Source: an uncultured Prochlorococcus sp.
GTDB taxonomy: Bacteria > Cyanobacteriota > Cyanobacteriia > PCC-6307 > Cyanobiaceae
Direction of reading: 5' to 3'
Length of the DNA: 50,783 bases
NCBI GenBank assembly: GCA_902595175.1
Contig: CACJPB010000006.1
Location: 1-50,783, forward strand
Of this stretch, positions 1 through 9,238 are shown piece by piece. Under the pieces are notes generated by a model. It was not told where the DNA came from. It saw only the letters and a list, made by a program, of their open reading frames with translations, and did no database searches. The number at the start of each line of letters is the position of its first letter. Position 1 is the stretch's first letter. The translations under genes and the position numbers were made by a program.

Positions 1-2
1 TT

Positions 3-779
3 ATTAATCCAAATGAATTTATAAGAACAAACATAATTGGCACTTTCAATCTTCTCAAATGTGCAGTTAAATATCTAGAAAATAAAAATATAAGGAAAAA
101 AAGAGATTTTATATTTTTGCATATTTCTACTGACGAAGTTTTTGGAGAACTAAATTTCGAAGACGAGCCTTTTAATGAGGAAAGCAGATATGCCCCTAAT
201 AGTCCATATAGTGCTAGCAAGGCGTCTTCTGATCATTTAGTCAGATCATTTAATAGAACATATAAACTTCCAACAATAATTACAAATTGCTCAAATAATT
301 ATGGACCATATCAATCTACAGAGAAATTCATACCTCTGATTATTAATAGAGCTATCAACTTAAAAGATATACCTATATATGGAGATGGATTAAATATTAG
401 AGACTGGTTATTTGTTGAAGATCATTGCTCAGCTCTAAGACTAATAATAGAAAATGGACAAATTGGAGAAACATATAATATTGGAGGAGATAATGAGAAA
501 ACAAATATTGAAGTTGCCCACATAATTTGTAATTTATTGGACAAGCTAAAGCCTTTAGAAAATGACAATAAGGTTCAAAAATACCAAGAACTTATTACTT
601 TTATTAAAGATAGGCCAGGTCATGACAGAAGATATGCAATAAATACAAAAAAGTTAAAAAAAGAACTTAATTGGTATACTAAAGAAAGTTTTTATTCTGG
701 CATTGATAAAACAGTAAAATGGTATCTTGAGAATCATGATTGGATTAAAAAATTTAATGAAAAGATAACTTTAAATTAA
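3..779 (+). CDS. rfbB: dTDP-glucose 4,6-dehydratase, 5' end off the window
   Basis: RfbB converts dTDP-glucose to dTDP-4-keto-6-deoxyglucose, the second step of dTDP-L-rhamnose synthesis. The open frame runs in from the window edge and reads through INPNEFIRTNIIGTFNLL, so the TTG at 117 is an internal codon and not a start. Visible family marks are STDEVFG, the catalytic YSASK (Tyr-x-x-x-Lys), the NCSNNYGPYQ loop, YGDGLNIRDW and GRPGHDRRYA-like KDRPGHDRRYA. The NAD-binding Rossmann N-terminus lies outside the window. It is followed 6 bases later by rfbD in the same direction, in the order B-D-A-C. Confidence 0.95.
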   Translation: MNPNEFIRTNIIGTFNLLKCAVKYLENKNIRKKRDFIFLHISTDEVFGELNFEDEPFNEESRYAPNSPYSASKASSDHLVRSFNRTYKLPTIITNCSNNYGPYQSTEKFIPLIINRAINLKDIPIYGDGLNIRDWLFVEDHCSALRLIIENGQIGETYNIGGDNEKTNIEVAHIICNLLDKLKPLENDNKVQKYQELITFIKDRPGHDRRYAINTKKLKKELNWYTKESFYSGIDKTVKWYLENHDWIKKFNEKITLN

Positions 780-785
780 ATTTCA

Positions 786-1685
786 ATGCAAAAATTAAAG
801 GTACTTGTTCTTGGGAGTGGAGGTCAATTAGGTAAGGAACTAAAATATAATCTTACAAAAAATGTTTCTACAATTTTTTTTGATAAAGAAAAATTAGATA
901 TAACAAATTATGATTTATTAAAGAATAAGATAAATAACTTTGATCCATCAATAATAATAAATGCTGCAGCCTTTACTAATGTAAATAAAGCCGAAGAAAA
1001 TAAAAAGGAAGCTTTTTCAGTAAATTCAGATGCAGTCGGTTTTTTATCAAATCTAATTGCAAAAAAAGATATTTGGTTAATACATTTTTCAACAGATTAT
1101 GTATTTGATGGAGAACAAAATCTCAAATATAAAGAAAGTGATGTAACTAAACCTCTCAATGTATATGGGATGTCAAAGTTATCTGGTGAAAAAAAAATCA
1201 TCGAATCATGTTGTAAATATATAATATTTAGAACTTCTTGGGTTTATGGAGAATATGGGAACAATTTTATTAAGAAGATAGTTGATATTGCTAAAACCCA
1301 AAAAAAAATCTCAGTAGTAAGCGATCAAAAGGGTGTCCCCACATCAACTTATTTAATATGCAGAATAATTAATAAATTAATACAAGATATAAGTATGGAT
1401 AATTTTTGGACTCCAGGAATTTATCATCTTGTCCCAAATGGAAGAACTACATGGTTTGAAATGGCTCAAGAAGTAGCAAGAATTGCTTCAGATGAGAGTG
1501 TTAAGTATAATTTTAAAAATCTAATAATTGAACCAATTTCCAATAATAGACGTTCAAATGAAGTGAAAAGACCAAGAAATTCTCTTCTGTGTAATAAGAA
1601 ATTGCAGATTAAATTAAATTTTACTTTGCCAAATTGGAATGAAGATTTTTTACCCTTTGTAATAAAATATATAAGAAATAATTAA
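786..1685 (+). CDS. rfbD: dTDP-4-dehydrorhamnose reductase
   Basis: RfbD is the last enzyme of dTDP-L-rhamnose synthesis and reduces the 4-keto group with NAD(P)H. The 299-residue protein has the normal length. It shows the nucleotide-binding GSGGQLG near residue 10, NAAAFTNVNKAEE, STDYVFDG and the catalytic YGMSK, all typical of the SDR-type RmlD family. It sits between rfbB (6-base gap) and rfbA (3-base gap), so the four rfb genes are almost certainly one transcript. Confidence 0.95.
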   Translation: MQKLKVLVLGSGGQLGKELKYNLTKNVSTIFFDKEKLDITNYDLLKNKINNFDPSIIINAAAFTNVNKAEENKKEAFSVNSDAVGFLSNLIAKKDIWLIHFSTDYVFDGEQNLKYKESDVTKPLNVYGMSKLSGEKKIIESCCKYIIFRTSWVYGEYGNNFIKKIVDIAKTQKKISVVSDQKGVPTSTYLICRIINKLIQDISMDNFWTPGIYHLVPNGRTTWFEMAQEVARIASDESVKYNFKNLIIEPISNNRRSNEVKRPRNSLLCNKKLQIKLNFTLPNWNEDFLPFVIKYIRNN

Positions 1686-1688
1686 ATC

Positions 1689-2570
1689 ATGAGAAGGAAA
1701 GGCATTATTCTTGCTGGAGGGAAAGGAAGTAGGTTAGCACCACTTACTACCTCAATTTCTAAGCAACTTTTACCAGTATATGATAAGCCTCTAATATATT
1801 ATCCACTCTCCACTTTGATGCTCGCTGAAATAAAAGAAATTTTAGTAATTACTACACAATCCGACAAAAAGTTAATACAAAATTTATTAGGTGATGGTTC
1901 TAATTTTGGCTTAAAAATTGAATATGCAGTCCAATATTCTCCTGATGGTATAGCACAAGGACTAATAATTGCTGAGGAATTTCTTGCCGGATCAAATTCT
2001 GTAATAATTCTTGGCGATAATTTATTTTATGGTAATGATCTTAAAAATAAACTACTTTCTGCTTGTAAACGGGAAAAAGGGGCTACTATTTTTGGGTATA
2101 GAGTAAACGATCCTCAACGATATGGCATTGTAAAATTTAATGCAGAGGGCAAGGTTGTTGATCTTGTTGAAAAGCCAAAAGTTAAAATATCTGATTATGC
2201 CATAACTGGTATTTATTTTTATGATAACAGGGCATCAAAATTTGCAAGAAAACTTACTCCATCCTCCCGTGGAGAATTAGAAATAACAGAGTTAAATAAA
2301 TTGTATCTTAAAGATAATAGTCTTCATTTGGAAAAAATGGGCCGAGGTTATGCTTGGTTAGATACAGGTACTAATGATAGTTTACTTGAGGCAAGTCAAT
2401 TTGTTCACTCCATAGAAAAAAGACAAGGACTTAAAATCTCTTGTCCAGAAGAGATTGCTTTTAATAAAGGTTGGATAACGAGGAATCAACTGGAAATCAT
2501 AATAAAAAGAATTGGTGATAATGAATATTCTAATTATCTCGCCAAATTAATTAATTTAGATGAAAATTAA
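1689..2570 (+). CDS. rfbA: glucose-1-phosphate thymidylyltransferase
   Basis: RfbA activates glucose-1-phosphate with dTTP to dTDP-glucose, the entry step of the rhamnose pathway. At 293 residues it has family length. It begins with the nucleotidyltransferase signature GGKGSRLAPLT followed by SKQLLPVYDKPLIYYPL. Further marks are the LGDNLFYG metal site, EKP around residue 160, and GELEITELN with RGYAWLDTGT toward the C-terminus. Its last 11 bases overlap the start of rfbC, which suggests translational coupling. Confidence 0.96.
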   Translation: MRRKGIILAGGKGSRLAPLTTSISKQLLPVYDKPLIYYPLSTLMLAEIKEILVITTQSDKKLIQNLLGDGSNFGLKIEYAVQYSPDGIAQGLIIAEEFLAGSNSVIILGDNLFYGNDLKNKLLSACKREKGATIFGYRVNDPQRYGIVKFNAEGKVVDLVEKPKVKISDYAITGIYFYDNRASKFARKLTPSSRGELEITELNKLYLKDNSLHLEKMGRGYAWLDTGTNDSLLEASQFVHSIEKRQGLKISCPEEIAFNKGWITRNQLEIIIKRIGDNEYSNYLAKLINLDEN

Positions 2571-3108
2571 AAATACTATTTTTCAAGGCGTAAAAATATT
2601 TTCTCCAAGTTTATTTGAGGATAAAAGGGGATTTTTCTTTGAAAGTTATAATAAGAAATTATTTAAGGAATTAGTAGGTACTGAAATTAGTTTTGTTCAA
2701 GACAACCACTCAGAATCATCAAAAGGAGTATTGCGGGGATTACATTATCAAATCCCTCCAAAAGGGCAAGGTAAACTTGTTCGCGTGATCAAAGGGGAGA
2801 TTTTCGATGTAATAGTTGACATTCGAAAACCATCTAAAACATTTGGTAAATGGTTAGGTATAAACATTTCTGAGCATAATAAAAAACAAATATGGATTCC
2901 AGAGGGGTTCGCACACGGATTTCTAACAATTTCAGATACTGCCGAATGTTTATATAAAACTACCGATTATTATTCTTCAGAACATGAAAGAGGTATAATA
3001 TGGAATGATGAAAATTTAGATATCAAATGGCCTTATGACTCTAATAAAATCATAATTTCTGATAAGGATCTTAAAAACAAAAGTTTTAAAAATCAAGAAT
3101 ATTTTTAG
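2560..3108 (+). CDS. rfbC: dTDP-4-dehydrorhamnose 3,5-epimerase
   Basis: RfbC epimerises C3 and C5 of dTDP-4-keto-6-deoxyglucose before reduction by RfbD. The 182-residue cupin carries the family signature GVLRGLHYQ with the catalytic His, the DIRK strand, GFAHGF, and the YKTTDYY segment that holds the acid Tyr. The ATG overlaps rfbA by 11 bases. This is the canonical copy. A second, more divergent RfbC-like gene lies on the opposite strand near 9 kb. The gene ends three bases before a convergent exporter permease, so no terminator fits between them. Confidence 0.95.
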   Translation: MKIKNTIFQGVKIFSPSLFEDKRGFFFESYNKKLFKELVGTEISFVQDNHSESSKGVLRGLHYQIPPKGQGKLVRVIKGEIFDVIVDIRKPSKTFGKWLGINISEHNKKQIWIPEGFAHGFLTISDTAECLYKTTDYYSSEHERGIIWNDENLDIKWPYDSNKIIISDKDLKNKSFKNQEYF

Positions 3109-3111
3109 AAC

Positions 3112-3900
3112 TTAAAGGTAAAAAATAATTCTTTTCTTCTTTTTACTGAAAAAATATAGTGAGACCATAACCATTAAAATATTTACAAAAAATATTTTAA
3201 AAAATATATCAAAATCAAAATTTGCATTTATTATTGAATCCCTGAAAGCAGCAAGAATCTTATAAAGAGGATTGAAATTCATTAGAAAACTATAATCACC
3301 CAGATTTTTTTCTTCGTATAAGATCGGAGAGAGTAAAAAATTTAATTGTAAAACAATGGGAACTAGTTGAAATAAATCACAAAATCTAATAGCGAGCATG
3401 CCTATAAATAATGGGGCCCAAAATATAAATATAAAGATATTGAGAAGATGCAAAGGAGAGTAAAACAAGAAATTAATTACGAGATTAAAATCCAAAAAAC
3501 CCAAGAATACAAGAAGAATTACTAATACTTGTATAAAGGATTGAATTTGAAAAACCCATTCTTCCAAAACGTAATACAAGGGATCAAGAGTTGTATTAAT
3601 TAAATTTGATGAATTTTGTATGAATATATTTGGTGCAGAATTAATTGCATTTCCAAAAATTGTCCAAGTTGTAATTCCTAAACCTAGATATATAAAATAA
3701 TCTCTAAAGTTATCAATTCTTAAAACTAACCCGTATACAAATCCAAGTGATAAAACAACAAGTAAATTTGAAATTCCTAACCAATAATTTCCTAATAAAG
3801 TCCTTGCGAATCTTGCTTTAGTCCTGGCAGATGCAGTAAAAAACCAGGCTCTTCTAGTTTTATAAGAATATTTAATTGAATTAACTAAAATTTTCAGCAT
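3112..3900 (-). CDS. Polysaccharide ABC exporter permease (Wzm/KpsM type)
   Basis: This is an ABC-2 type inner-membrane permease that, with the adjacent ATPase, should export an undecaprenyl-linked surface polysaccharide. Several hydrophobic membrane segments are visible, and the N-terminal part has TLLGNYWLGISNLLVVLSLG as in the Wzm/TagG family. I chose the ATG at 3900 (MLKILVNSIKYSYKTRR), not the earlier Met codons at 3933, because that start gives the usual N-terminus and leaves a 20-base overlap with the upstream ATPase. At about 262 residues it has family length. The two genes form an export pair inside the polysaccharide island. Confidence 0.85.
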   Translation of the reverse strand: MLKILVNSIKYSYKTRRAWFFTASARTKARFARTLLGNYWLGISNLLVVLSLGFVYGLVLRIDNFRDYFIYLGLGITTWTIFGNAINSAPNIFIQNSSNLINTTLDPLYYVLEEWVFQIQSFIQVLVILLVFLGFLDFNLVINFLFYSPLHLLNIFIFIFWAPLFIGMLAIRFCDLFQLVPIVLQLNFLLSPILYEEKNLGDYSFLMNFNPLYKILAAFRDSIINANFDFDIFFKIFFVNILMVMVSLYFFSKKKKRIIFYL

Positions 3901-4660
3901 AATAAAGCAAAGCATTTGTAAGTGTTCCATCAAAGATGATCGAGCCTTTCGAAAAAACTAATCCTCTTGTACAGAACTGTTTAAGTAGTTCGTTTGAGTG
4001 ACTAGCAAAAATTAGTGTTCCTGACTTTTGGATAAATCCATCAAGCCTTTTTGCAGCCTTATTATAGAAAGATTGATCTCCTGCTCCCAAACCTTCATCT
4101 AAAGCTAAGCAGTCATGACTATGATAAGTAAGTAGAGAGAATAACAATCTTGAAGCCATACCTTCACTATAAGTTTTAATTGGGAAAGTTATAAACTCAC
4201 CTAAACCAGAAAAAGTTACAATGTCTTCAAGAAAATCTTCAAACCCTGAAAGGCTATTATTTATCAAAAGATAATGACTCTTTGCTGCATCTAATCCAGA
4301 TAGTTCATTAGCCACTATAAATGACTTTTGAATCATAGGGTAAACTTCTACATTTTTCTCAATAACTCCTTTGCTTGGTTCATATATGCCAGATATAAGC
4401 TTAAGAAATGAAGTTTTTCCAGAACCATTTTGGCCAATTAAAGCTATCCTATCACCTTTAGAAATATCAATATTTATTGATCTCAAGGCCTTTACAGATG
4501 TTAAGCTTTGAGTCTTTGCAATTAATCCTCCTGTAGCACTTCTCAATAACGATTTCTTTATCGAGCGATCCATTTTTTGAAATACTGGTATCGTCAATGA
4601 AACATTCTTTAGAGAAATAATTGAGCTTTTTTTAGGAATCTTCCTTTCTTTCGGATTCAT
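3881..4660 (-). CDS. Polysaccharide ABC exporter ATPase (Wzt/KpsT type)
   Basis: This is the ATP-binding partner of the downstream permease. Walker A is GQNGSGKTSFLKL around residues 76-88, the signature loop is a TYSEGMASR variant of LSGGQ, and Walker B is CLALDEGLGAGD. YSEGM-type signature loops are characteristic of O-antigen, teichoic and capsular exporter ATPases. At 259 residues it lacks the C-terminal carbohydrate-binding domain of the larger Wzt proteins. By family knowledge this favours export that does not read a capped chain end. It overlaps the permease by 20 bases. Confidence 0.9.
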   Translation of the reverse strand: MNPKERKIPKKSSIISLKNVSLTIPVFQKMDRSIKKSLLRSATGGLIAKTQSLTSVKALRSINIDISKGDRIALIGQNGSGKTSFLKLISGIYEPSKGVIEKNVEVYPMIQKSFIVANELSGLDAAKSHYLLINNSLSGFEDFLEDIVTFSGLGEFITFPIKTYSEGMASRLLFSLLTYHSHDCLALDEGLGAGDQSFYNKAAKRLDGFIQKSGTLIFASHSNELLKQFCTRGLVFSKGSIIFDGTLTNALLYYAENFS

Positions 4661-4697
4661 TTTTTATGGATTAGATTTTAAAAGTTTACAGTTAAAT

Positions 4698-5495
4698 TTA
4701 ATAATCAATCCAAGGGGCTTCTTTTTTTTGATATAAAGTTTCTAAATAATTTTTATCTCTCAAAGTATCCATACACTGCCAAAAATCATTATGTACATAT
4801 AAATTCAGTTCATTTTCTCTGGCCAATTCAACAAGTGGTTGCTGTTCTAATATAAGACCATTATCATCGTTTAGTTTATCAAGAAATTCTCTTCTAAAAA
4901 AGAAGTATCCACCGTTTATAAGAGTGTCCATAGTATGAGGCTTTTCTTGAAAATGATAGCCCTCCTTACTTTTCTTAAATTCGCCAAATCTTGATGGGGG
5001 CCTAACAGAGAGAATAGTAGCTAGTTTTTTTGAATCTTGATGATTTACAAATTCATCTGACAAATTTGCATTAGTTAAACCATCCCCATAAGTGACTGCA
5101 AAATTTTTGCTATTACCAAGAAATTTTTTTGTAGCCCTATAAATTCTTGTCCCTGTCATTGCATCATTTCCTGTGAAACAACAAGTTACGGTTAAATCAT
5201 CAGGATAATTACTAGTATCATAATAATTACAATTTCCAGTATTTAAATTAACAGAGAAGTCACATTGACTTAATTTAAAATTCGAAAAAAAGCTATTTAT
5301 AACTTGATACTTATATCCAGTGCAAATAATAAATTTCCTGAATCCAAATCTCATATAGTAATTTATTATATGTAAAATTATTGGTATACCACCAATCTCA
5401 ACCATAGGTTTTGGTTTTTTTATCGTTTCCTCTGATATTCTTGTTCCAAAACCTCCTGCAAGAATAAAAACGGGTGTTTCAAATTCTTTAATCAA
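4698..5495 (-). CDS. rfbF: Glucose-1-phosphate cytidylyltransferase
   Basis: RfbF makes CDP-glucose from CTP and glucose-1-phosphate, the entry to CDP-3,6-dideoxyhexoses and related branched sugars. The signature LAGGFGTRISEETIKKPKPM followed by VEIGGIPIILHII is diagnostic, with VTYGDGLTNA as the metal site and NGGYFFF later. Length is 265 residues against about 257 for the family. The start used is TTG at 5495. The usual partner, CDP-glucose 4,6-dehydratase (rfbG), is not seen under that identity. Two divergent SDR genes and an RfbC-like gene lie downstream on the same strand. Confidence 0.93.
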   Translation of the reverse strand: MIKEFETPVFILAGGFGTRISEETIKKPKPMVEIGGIPIILHIINYYMRFGFRKFIICTGYKYQVINSFFSNFKLSQCDFSVNLNTGNCNYYDTSNYPDDLTVTCCFTGNDAMTGTRIYRATKKFLGNSKNFAVTYGDGLTNANLSDEFVNHQDSKKLATILSVRPPSRFGEFKKSKEGYHFQEKPHTMDTLINGGYFFFRREFLDKLNDDNGLILEQQPLVELARENELNLYVHNDFWQCMDTLRDKNYLETLYQKKEAPWIDY

Positions 5496-5597
5496 TGTTA
5501 ATCCTAAATTAATTATCTATTATATACAAATCTTTTCCATTTACAAAATATATTAGTCAGTAATTAAATTGAACTATATGGAAAATAAGTTTCTTTT

Positions 5598-6590
5598 CTA
5601 AATATTGTCAAAAGGATTTTCAAACATTTTAAATTTAGTGTTGTATTTCAAATTTCTCCATAATCTAAACAATTTTCTTTTTTTTCCACCTGAATAATTA
5701 AGTTCAGATGCAATTTGCATTAAATCAGAATTCTCATAATCAAAATTTAAATAGTTTGATAAAGGAATTAAAAAAGGTACAATATTAAATCCTTTTGGAT
5801 TTGATTCCAACAATTCTCTCTTCAAAAAAGGATAATCTTTGAACAATAGTTGATAACACCTATAATGAGTTGGGTTATGAGCATATTCTTTCAAAAAAAA
5901 AGAACTCTTAATAAGAAATTCTTTTTCTTCATTGAATGATTTACTAAGTGGGAATAAATCTTCCAGGTATTTTAAAAAATCTTTAAAATTTCTCAAATAT
6001 TGATTTGAATTAATCTCCATTAAAGGCATAAAACTTTTAATGGTAAAGTTATCCCTTTGAGCTAATTTTGCTAAACCTATTTCGCAAGTTTTTATTATAT
6101 TTGCTCTATTTTTTGAATTTGTATTTAAGTTTTGAATAAAATTCTTGAAAGTATTAGAAGTTAAGAATCTCTTACTAATTGAGTAATGATAAGTTTGAAT
6201 ATGATAACTAATTGATATGCTATCTGTAATTCCAAGAAAATCTTCTTTTCTATTAATTAAGAATTGGAACCAATCATCATCAGTACTTACTTTATTTAAA
6301 GAAACCATACTTGTATTTAAAACTATTAATTTATCTATTATTTTTATTAATTTTTTAGAAACAATGTAATCATAAACTAATTTTAAGGAGCCGAAATCTC
6401 TTAAATGATTGGTTTTTCTAATAAAGGTAATTTCATGCTGATTTAAAAATTCTTTTTCATTAGGATTTATATACTCAGAACAAAACACTGATTCTATTGA
6501 CTTAGTTTTAGCTGAGACCAATATTTGTTTGATAGAAGGCAAAATAAAACCATTTTTTGAGTGATGTAGCACTGCTATCAGATTAGACAT
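5598..6590 (-). CDS. RgpF-like (rhamnan synthesis F) protein
   Basis: This 330-residue cytoplasmic protein matches the layout of the rhamnan-synthesis F (RgpF) family. It has an N-terminal part with HLRDFGSLKLVYDYI (compare the family D-x-G-x-x-K motif), a loop reading LIVLNTSMVS, then DFLGITDS-type DFxGxT followed by HIQTYHY (family HxQSYF) and TCEIGLAKLA. RgpF proteins take part in assembling rhamnose polysaccharides. The motifs are recognisable but eroded, so the family call is moderate and the substrate is unknown. The rhamnose genes at the window start are consistent with it. The gene lies 7 bases before the FAD oxidoreductase. Confidence 0.6.
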   Translation of the reverse strand: MSNLIAVLHHSKNGFILPSIKQILVSAKTKSIESVFCSEYINPNEKEFLNQHEITFIRKTNHLRDFGSLKLVYDYIVSKKLIKIIDKLIVLNTSMVSLNKVSTDDDWFQFLINRKEDFLGITDSISISYHIQTYHYSISKRFLTSNTFKNFIQNLNTNSKNRANIIKTCEIGLAKLAQRDNFTIKSFMPLMEINSNQYLRNFKDFLKYLEDLFPLSKSFNEEKEFLIKSSFFLKEYAHNPTHYRCYQLLFKDYPFLKRELLESNPKGFNIVPFLIPLSNYLNFDYENSDLMQIASELNYSGGKKRKLFRLWRNLKYNTKFKMFENPFDNI

Positions 6591-6597
6591 AAATTTT

Positions 6598-7794
6598 TTA
6601 ATTAAAAAAAGTAATGACCTTATCAGAAATATATCTTGCAGTCATAAAAGAGCATGTCCAAGCAGGAGAAATAGAATTTAAGATATGTAATTGTTTATCT
6701 TTTTCAATCATTTTAAAGTCCATTTCGAGAGTTTTATTTTTAAAGTCATATAATTGAGCTCTTATTCCAGGGGTATACCAATCAAATTCGATTTGGTTTA
6801 AATCAAAATTTGTTAATTTATTTGCCTCTTTAATTATATTTGATTTTAAAAGATATTTTATTTCCCTAAAAGCAAGATCTCTATAACCAAAATTATTATT
6901 AAAAAAACAATCTATTTGTGATTTTATTATTTGAGTTGATATTCCAAAATCTAGTCCATCAAATATTTTGTAATTTTCAGGACTTAAAACAGGAATTGCA
7001 GTTGGGCCTAATTTTAAGAAATTATCTGAAGTTAAGGTAGTATGAATTCCTAAAAATGGTTGATTTATATTAGGTACTGGATAAATATGTCTTTTAAAAA
7101 TTTTGCTAATTTTTTTAGACTTTAAATAAAGGCCTTTAAATGGCAAAAGTGAATAATCAGAAACTATTCCAAGCTTTTTTGATAATTCTAAGGCATATCC
7201 TCCTGCAGCATTAATTAAAAAATCATATTTAATTTTATTATTTTTATTATCAATAATTTCTTCGTTAGTTCCATCACTAATTCGTGTATTTGTAAGGACT
7301 TTTATGCCTAATGATTCTGATTCACTTATTAATTTATTCAAAAGTTCTTTAGGTGAAGCACTCCAAGTATTAGGTGACCAGAGAAAATTACGGTAACTTT
7401 TTGCATATTCGTCATAATCAAAAATAAATTTTTTATCTATGATCTCAAGCTTTACTCCATTATTGACTCCTCTTTTATAAAGTAATTCAAGAGTTTCTTC
7501 CTCCTTTTCATTTTTTGTAACTACTACTTTTCCACATTTATTGATAGTTATATTATTTTCAACACAATAATTTCGAAGTAGATTATTAGCCTTTGAACAG
7601 AATTCAGCTTTCTTAGAACTTTCAGTATAATAAAACCCTGCATGAATTACGCCACTATTTCTTACAGTTGCGTGGGAACCTAAAGATTTTTCCTTTTCAA
7701 TAAGAAGGATTTCTTTAAATAGATTTTTTTTTGCTATTTCAATAGCTATTGTTATACCAACAATGCCTCCGCCAACAATTACTAATCTTTGCAT
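6598..7794 (-). CDS. L-2-hydroxyglutarate oxidase-like FAD oxidoreductase
   Basis: This FAD-dependent enzyme of the DAO fold, 398 residues, starts with the dinucleotide-binding VGGGIVGITIA. It shows the LhgO-type segment HATVRNSGVIHAGFYY followed by SSKKAEFC, an INAAGGYA loop, and a C-terminal segment ending in SPAWTCSFMTA. LhgO oxidises L-2-hydroxyglutarate, but related proteins are common in surface-polysaccharide clusters, where a sugar or hydroxy-acid substrate is more likely. Its stop and the start of the neighbouring transcript partner share one base at 7794, which indicates coupling with the SDR gene. Confidence 0.8.
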   Translation of the reverse strand: MQRLVIVGGGIVGITIAIEIAKKNLFKEILLIEKEKSLGSHATVRNSGVIHAGFYYTESSKKAEFCSKANNLLRNYCVENNITINKCGKVVVTKNEKEEETLELLYKRGVNNGVKLEIIDKKFIFDYDEYAKSYRNFLWSPNTWSASPKELLNKLISESESLGIKVLTNTRISDGTNEEIIDNKNNKIKYDFLINAAGGYALELSKKLGIVSDYSLLPFKGLYLKSKKISKIFKRHIYPVPNINQPFLGIHTTLTSDNFLKLGPTAIPVLSPENYKIFDGLDFGISTQIIKSQIDCFFNNNFGYRDLAFREIKYLLKSNIIKEANKLTNFDLNQIEFDWYTPGIRAQLYDFKNKTLEMDFKMIEKDKQLHILNSISPAWTCSFMTARYISDKVITFFN

Positions 7795-8666
7795 TATGGT
7801 TTTTGTAACTCCTGTTTAATAAGATCAAAAATATCTTTTTTCCTGTTGCCAATATACGGCAGTTCATCAAAAAAGTATTTCGGCTGCATTATTTCACCTT
7901 CCCTGTAAGGGAAACCCCCAAAATTCAAAATATCATTCTTTTTATTATAAATTTCTTGTATAAAATTAGCCAATTGCAATATTGAGATTTCTTGACCAGA
8001 AATTTGAAAGTACTGAAAGGAGTCAAATTCCCACGATTTTAATACAGTAATATATTTTAAAGCTAAAGCAATATCATCCATCCTTGTTAGATTTATAATC
8101 TGTTTCCCAGGTGAAAAATTTGTTCTTTCTGAATTTCGAACTGCTTTTTCAATAATATTAAATATTTTATTTCTAGGATCATATTTATCAAAATTATCAT
8201 AAAGAACTAAAGATACCCCTTTGGTTAAAGATTTAGAACAAGCATGTGCAATATACTTATCTAAAGCATATTTTGTGAAAGCATAATAATTAAAAAAACT
8301 TGGATCAAACTGGTTAGATAAATAAGCCCAATTTGAGGACACATTTATTATTTTTGTTACTTTGCAACTAATTGCAATATCAACTAAATAAGTTGACATG
8401 GTTATATTAAAGTCAGTAATTGATCTTAAATCATCAATTGATTGACTTTTAGATCTTGAATTACTAGCTAAATTTATAAAAATATCTGGATTAAATGATT
8501 GAATTTTTTTTTCAATCTCTAAATCATCAAACATAATATTTGAAACTCTATGAGCGTCATCTTTAAATTCTCTCCTACAAATATTTAGAAAATGACAATC
8601 ATCATCAAATAGATTTATAAATTTAGTTCCTAAAAAAGAACTCAAACCAGTAGTGAGAATTTTCAT
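7794..8666 (-). CDS. NAD-dependent epimerase/reductase of the SDR family
   Basis: This 290-residue extended SDR protein is probably a sugar-nucleotide 4-reductase or epimerase. It begins MKILTTGLSSFLGTKFI, a variant of the Gly-rich NAD(P) motif. Further marks are FINLASNSRS, a Ser-rich VSSNWAYL, and the catalytic YYAFTKYALDK (Tyr-x-x-x-Lys). It overlaps the upstream RfbC-like gene by four bases and the downstream FAD gene by one base. The position beside rfbF suggests it acts on a CDP-linked keto sugar, but that substrate is inferred from context only. Confidence 0.75.
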   Translation of the reverse strand: MKILTTGLSSFLGTKFINLFDDDCHFLNICRREFKDDAHRVSNIMFDDLEIEKKIQSFNPDIFINLASNSRSKSQSIDDLRSITDFNITMSTYLVDIAISCKVTKIINVSSNWAYLSNQFDPSFFNYYAFTKYALDKYIAHACSKSLTKGVSLVLYDNFDKYDPRNKIFNIIEKAVRNSERTNFSPGKQIINLTRMDDIALALKYITVLKSWEFDSFQYFQISGQEISILQLANFIQEIYNKKNDILNFGGFPYREGEIMQPKYFFDELPYIGNRKKDIFDLIKQELQKP

Positions 8667-9235
8667 AATAATTTCTTAAATTTCTCTAAATTAAAATCTG
8701 GCCAAGAAGAATCTTTACTTGATGCAAGAATTTCATAATTATCAAAAAAACCATTAAAGATAGAATCACTTACAGATAATCCAAATTCTGAATGGGGATT
8801 ATATGAATTATCTACAAAATATATAACTTCTGTATTGGGGGAAGTAGTTAAAATTCCATGAGCACATCCTTTAGGCAAGCATGCCAAATTTCTCTTTTCT
8901 GGCGTTAATTCCAACTTTCCATACTTCAAAAAAGTAGGACTAGAAACTCTCAAGTCAAGTATAAAATCTATACAAGTTCCTCTGATACACCTAACTACCT
9001 TTGTTTCTGCATATTCACCTAATTGAATATGAAATCCCCTAAATGTATTTTTTGTAACTGAAAAAGAATTATTAATCTGTGAAATTTCAAATTTGTAATC
9101 AAGATTTTCTGAAATAATATCTACGTCAGCTAATCTAGAGAAAAAACCTCTTTTATCTTCTAAAAATTCAGGTGAAATCTCAAAGGCATTTTTAATTTCA
9201 AAGCCATCTACTGAAGTCCAGGGATCAAATCTCAT
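8663..9235 (-). CDS. RfbC-like sugar 3,5-epimerase, second divergent copy
   Basis: This 190-residue cupin of the dTDP-4-dehydrorhamnose 3,5-epimerase family is clearly different from the copy at 2560-3108. It keeps FRGFHIQLGEYAETK (family RGxHxQ with the catalytic His), DLRVSSPTF, LPKGCAHG and a Tyr in NSYNPHSEFG. The usual WND near the C-terminus is replaced by VSDS. Because it is embedded between two SDR genes next to rfbF, it more likely epimerises a CDP-keto-sugar than dTDP-rhamnose precursor. It overlaps the next gene by the four bases ATGA. Confidence 0.8.
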   Translation of the reverse strand: MRFDPWTSVDGFEIKNAFEISPEFLEDKRGFFSRLADVDIISENLDYKFEISQINNSFSVTKNTFRGFHIQLGEYAETKVVRCIRGTCIDFILDLRVSSPTFLKYGKLELTPEKRNLACLPKGCAHGILTTSPNTEVIYFVDNSYNPHSEFGLSVSDSIFNGFFDNYEILASSKDSSWPDFNLEKFKKLL

Positions 9236-9238
9236 GGT

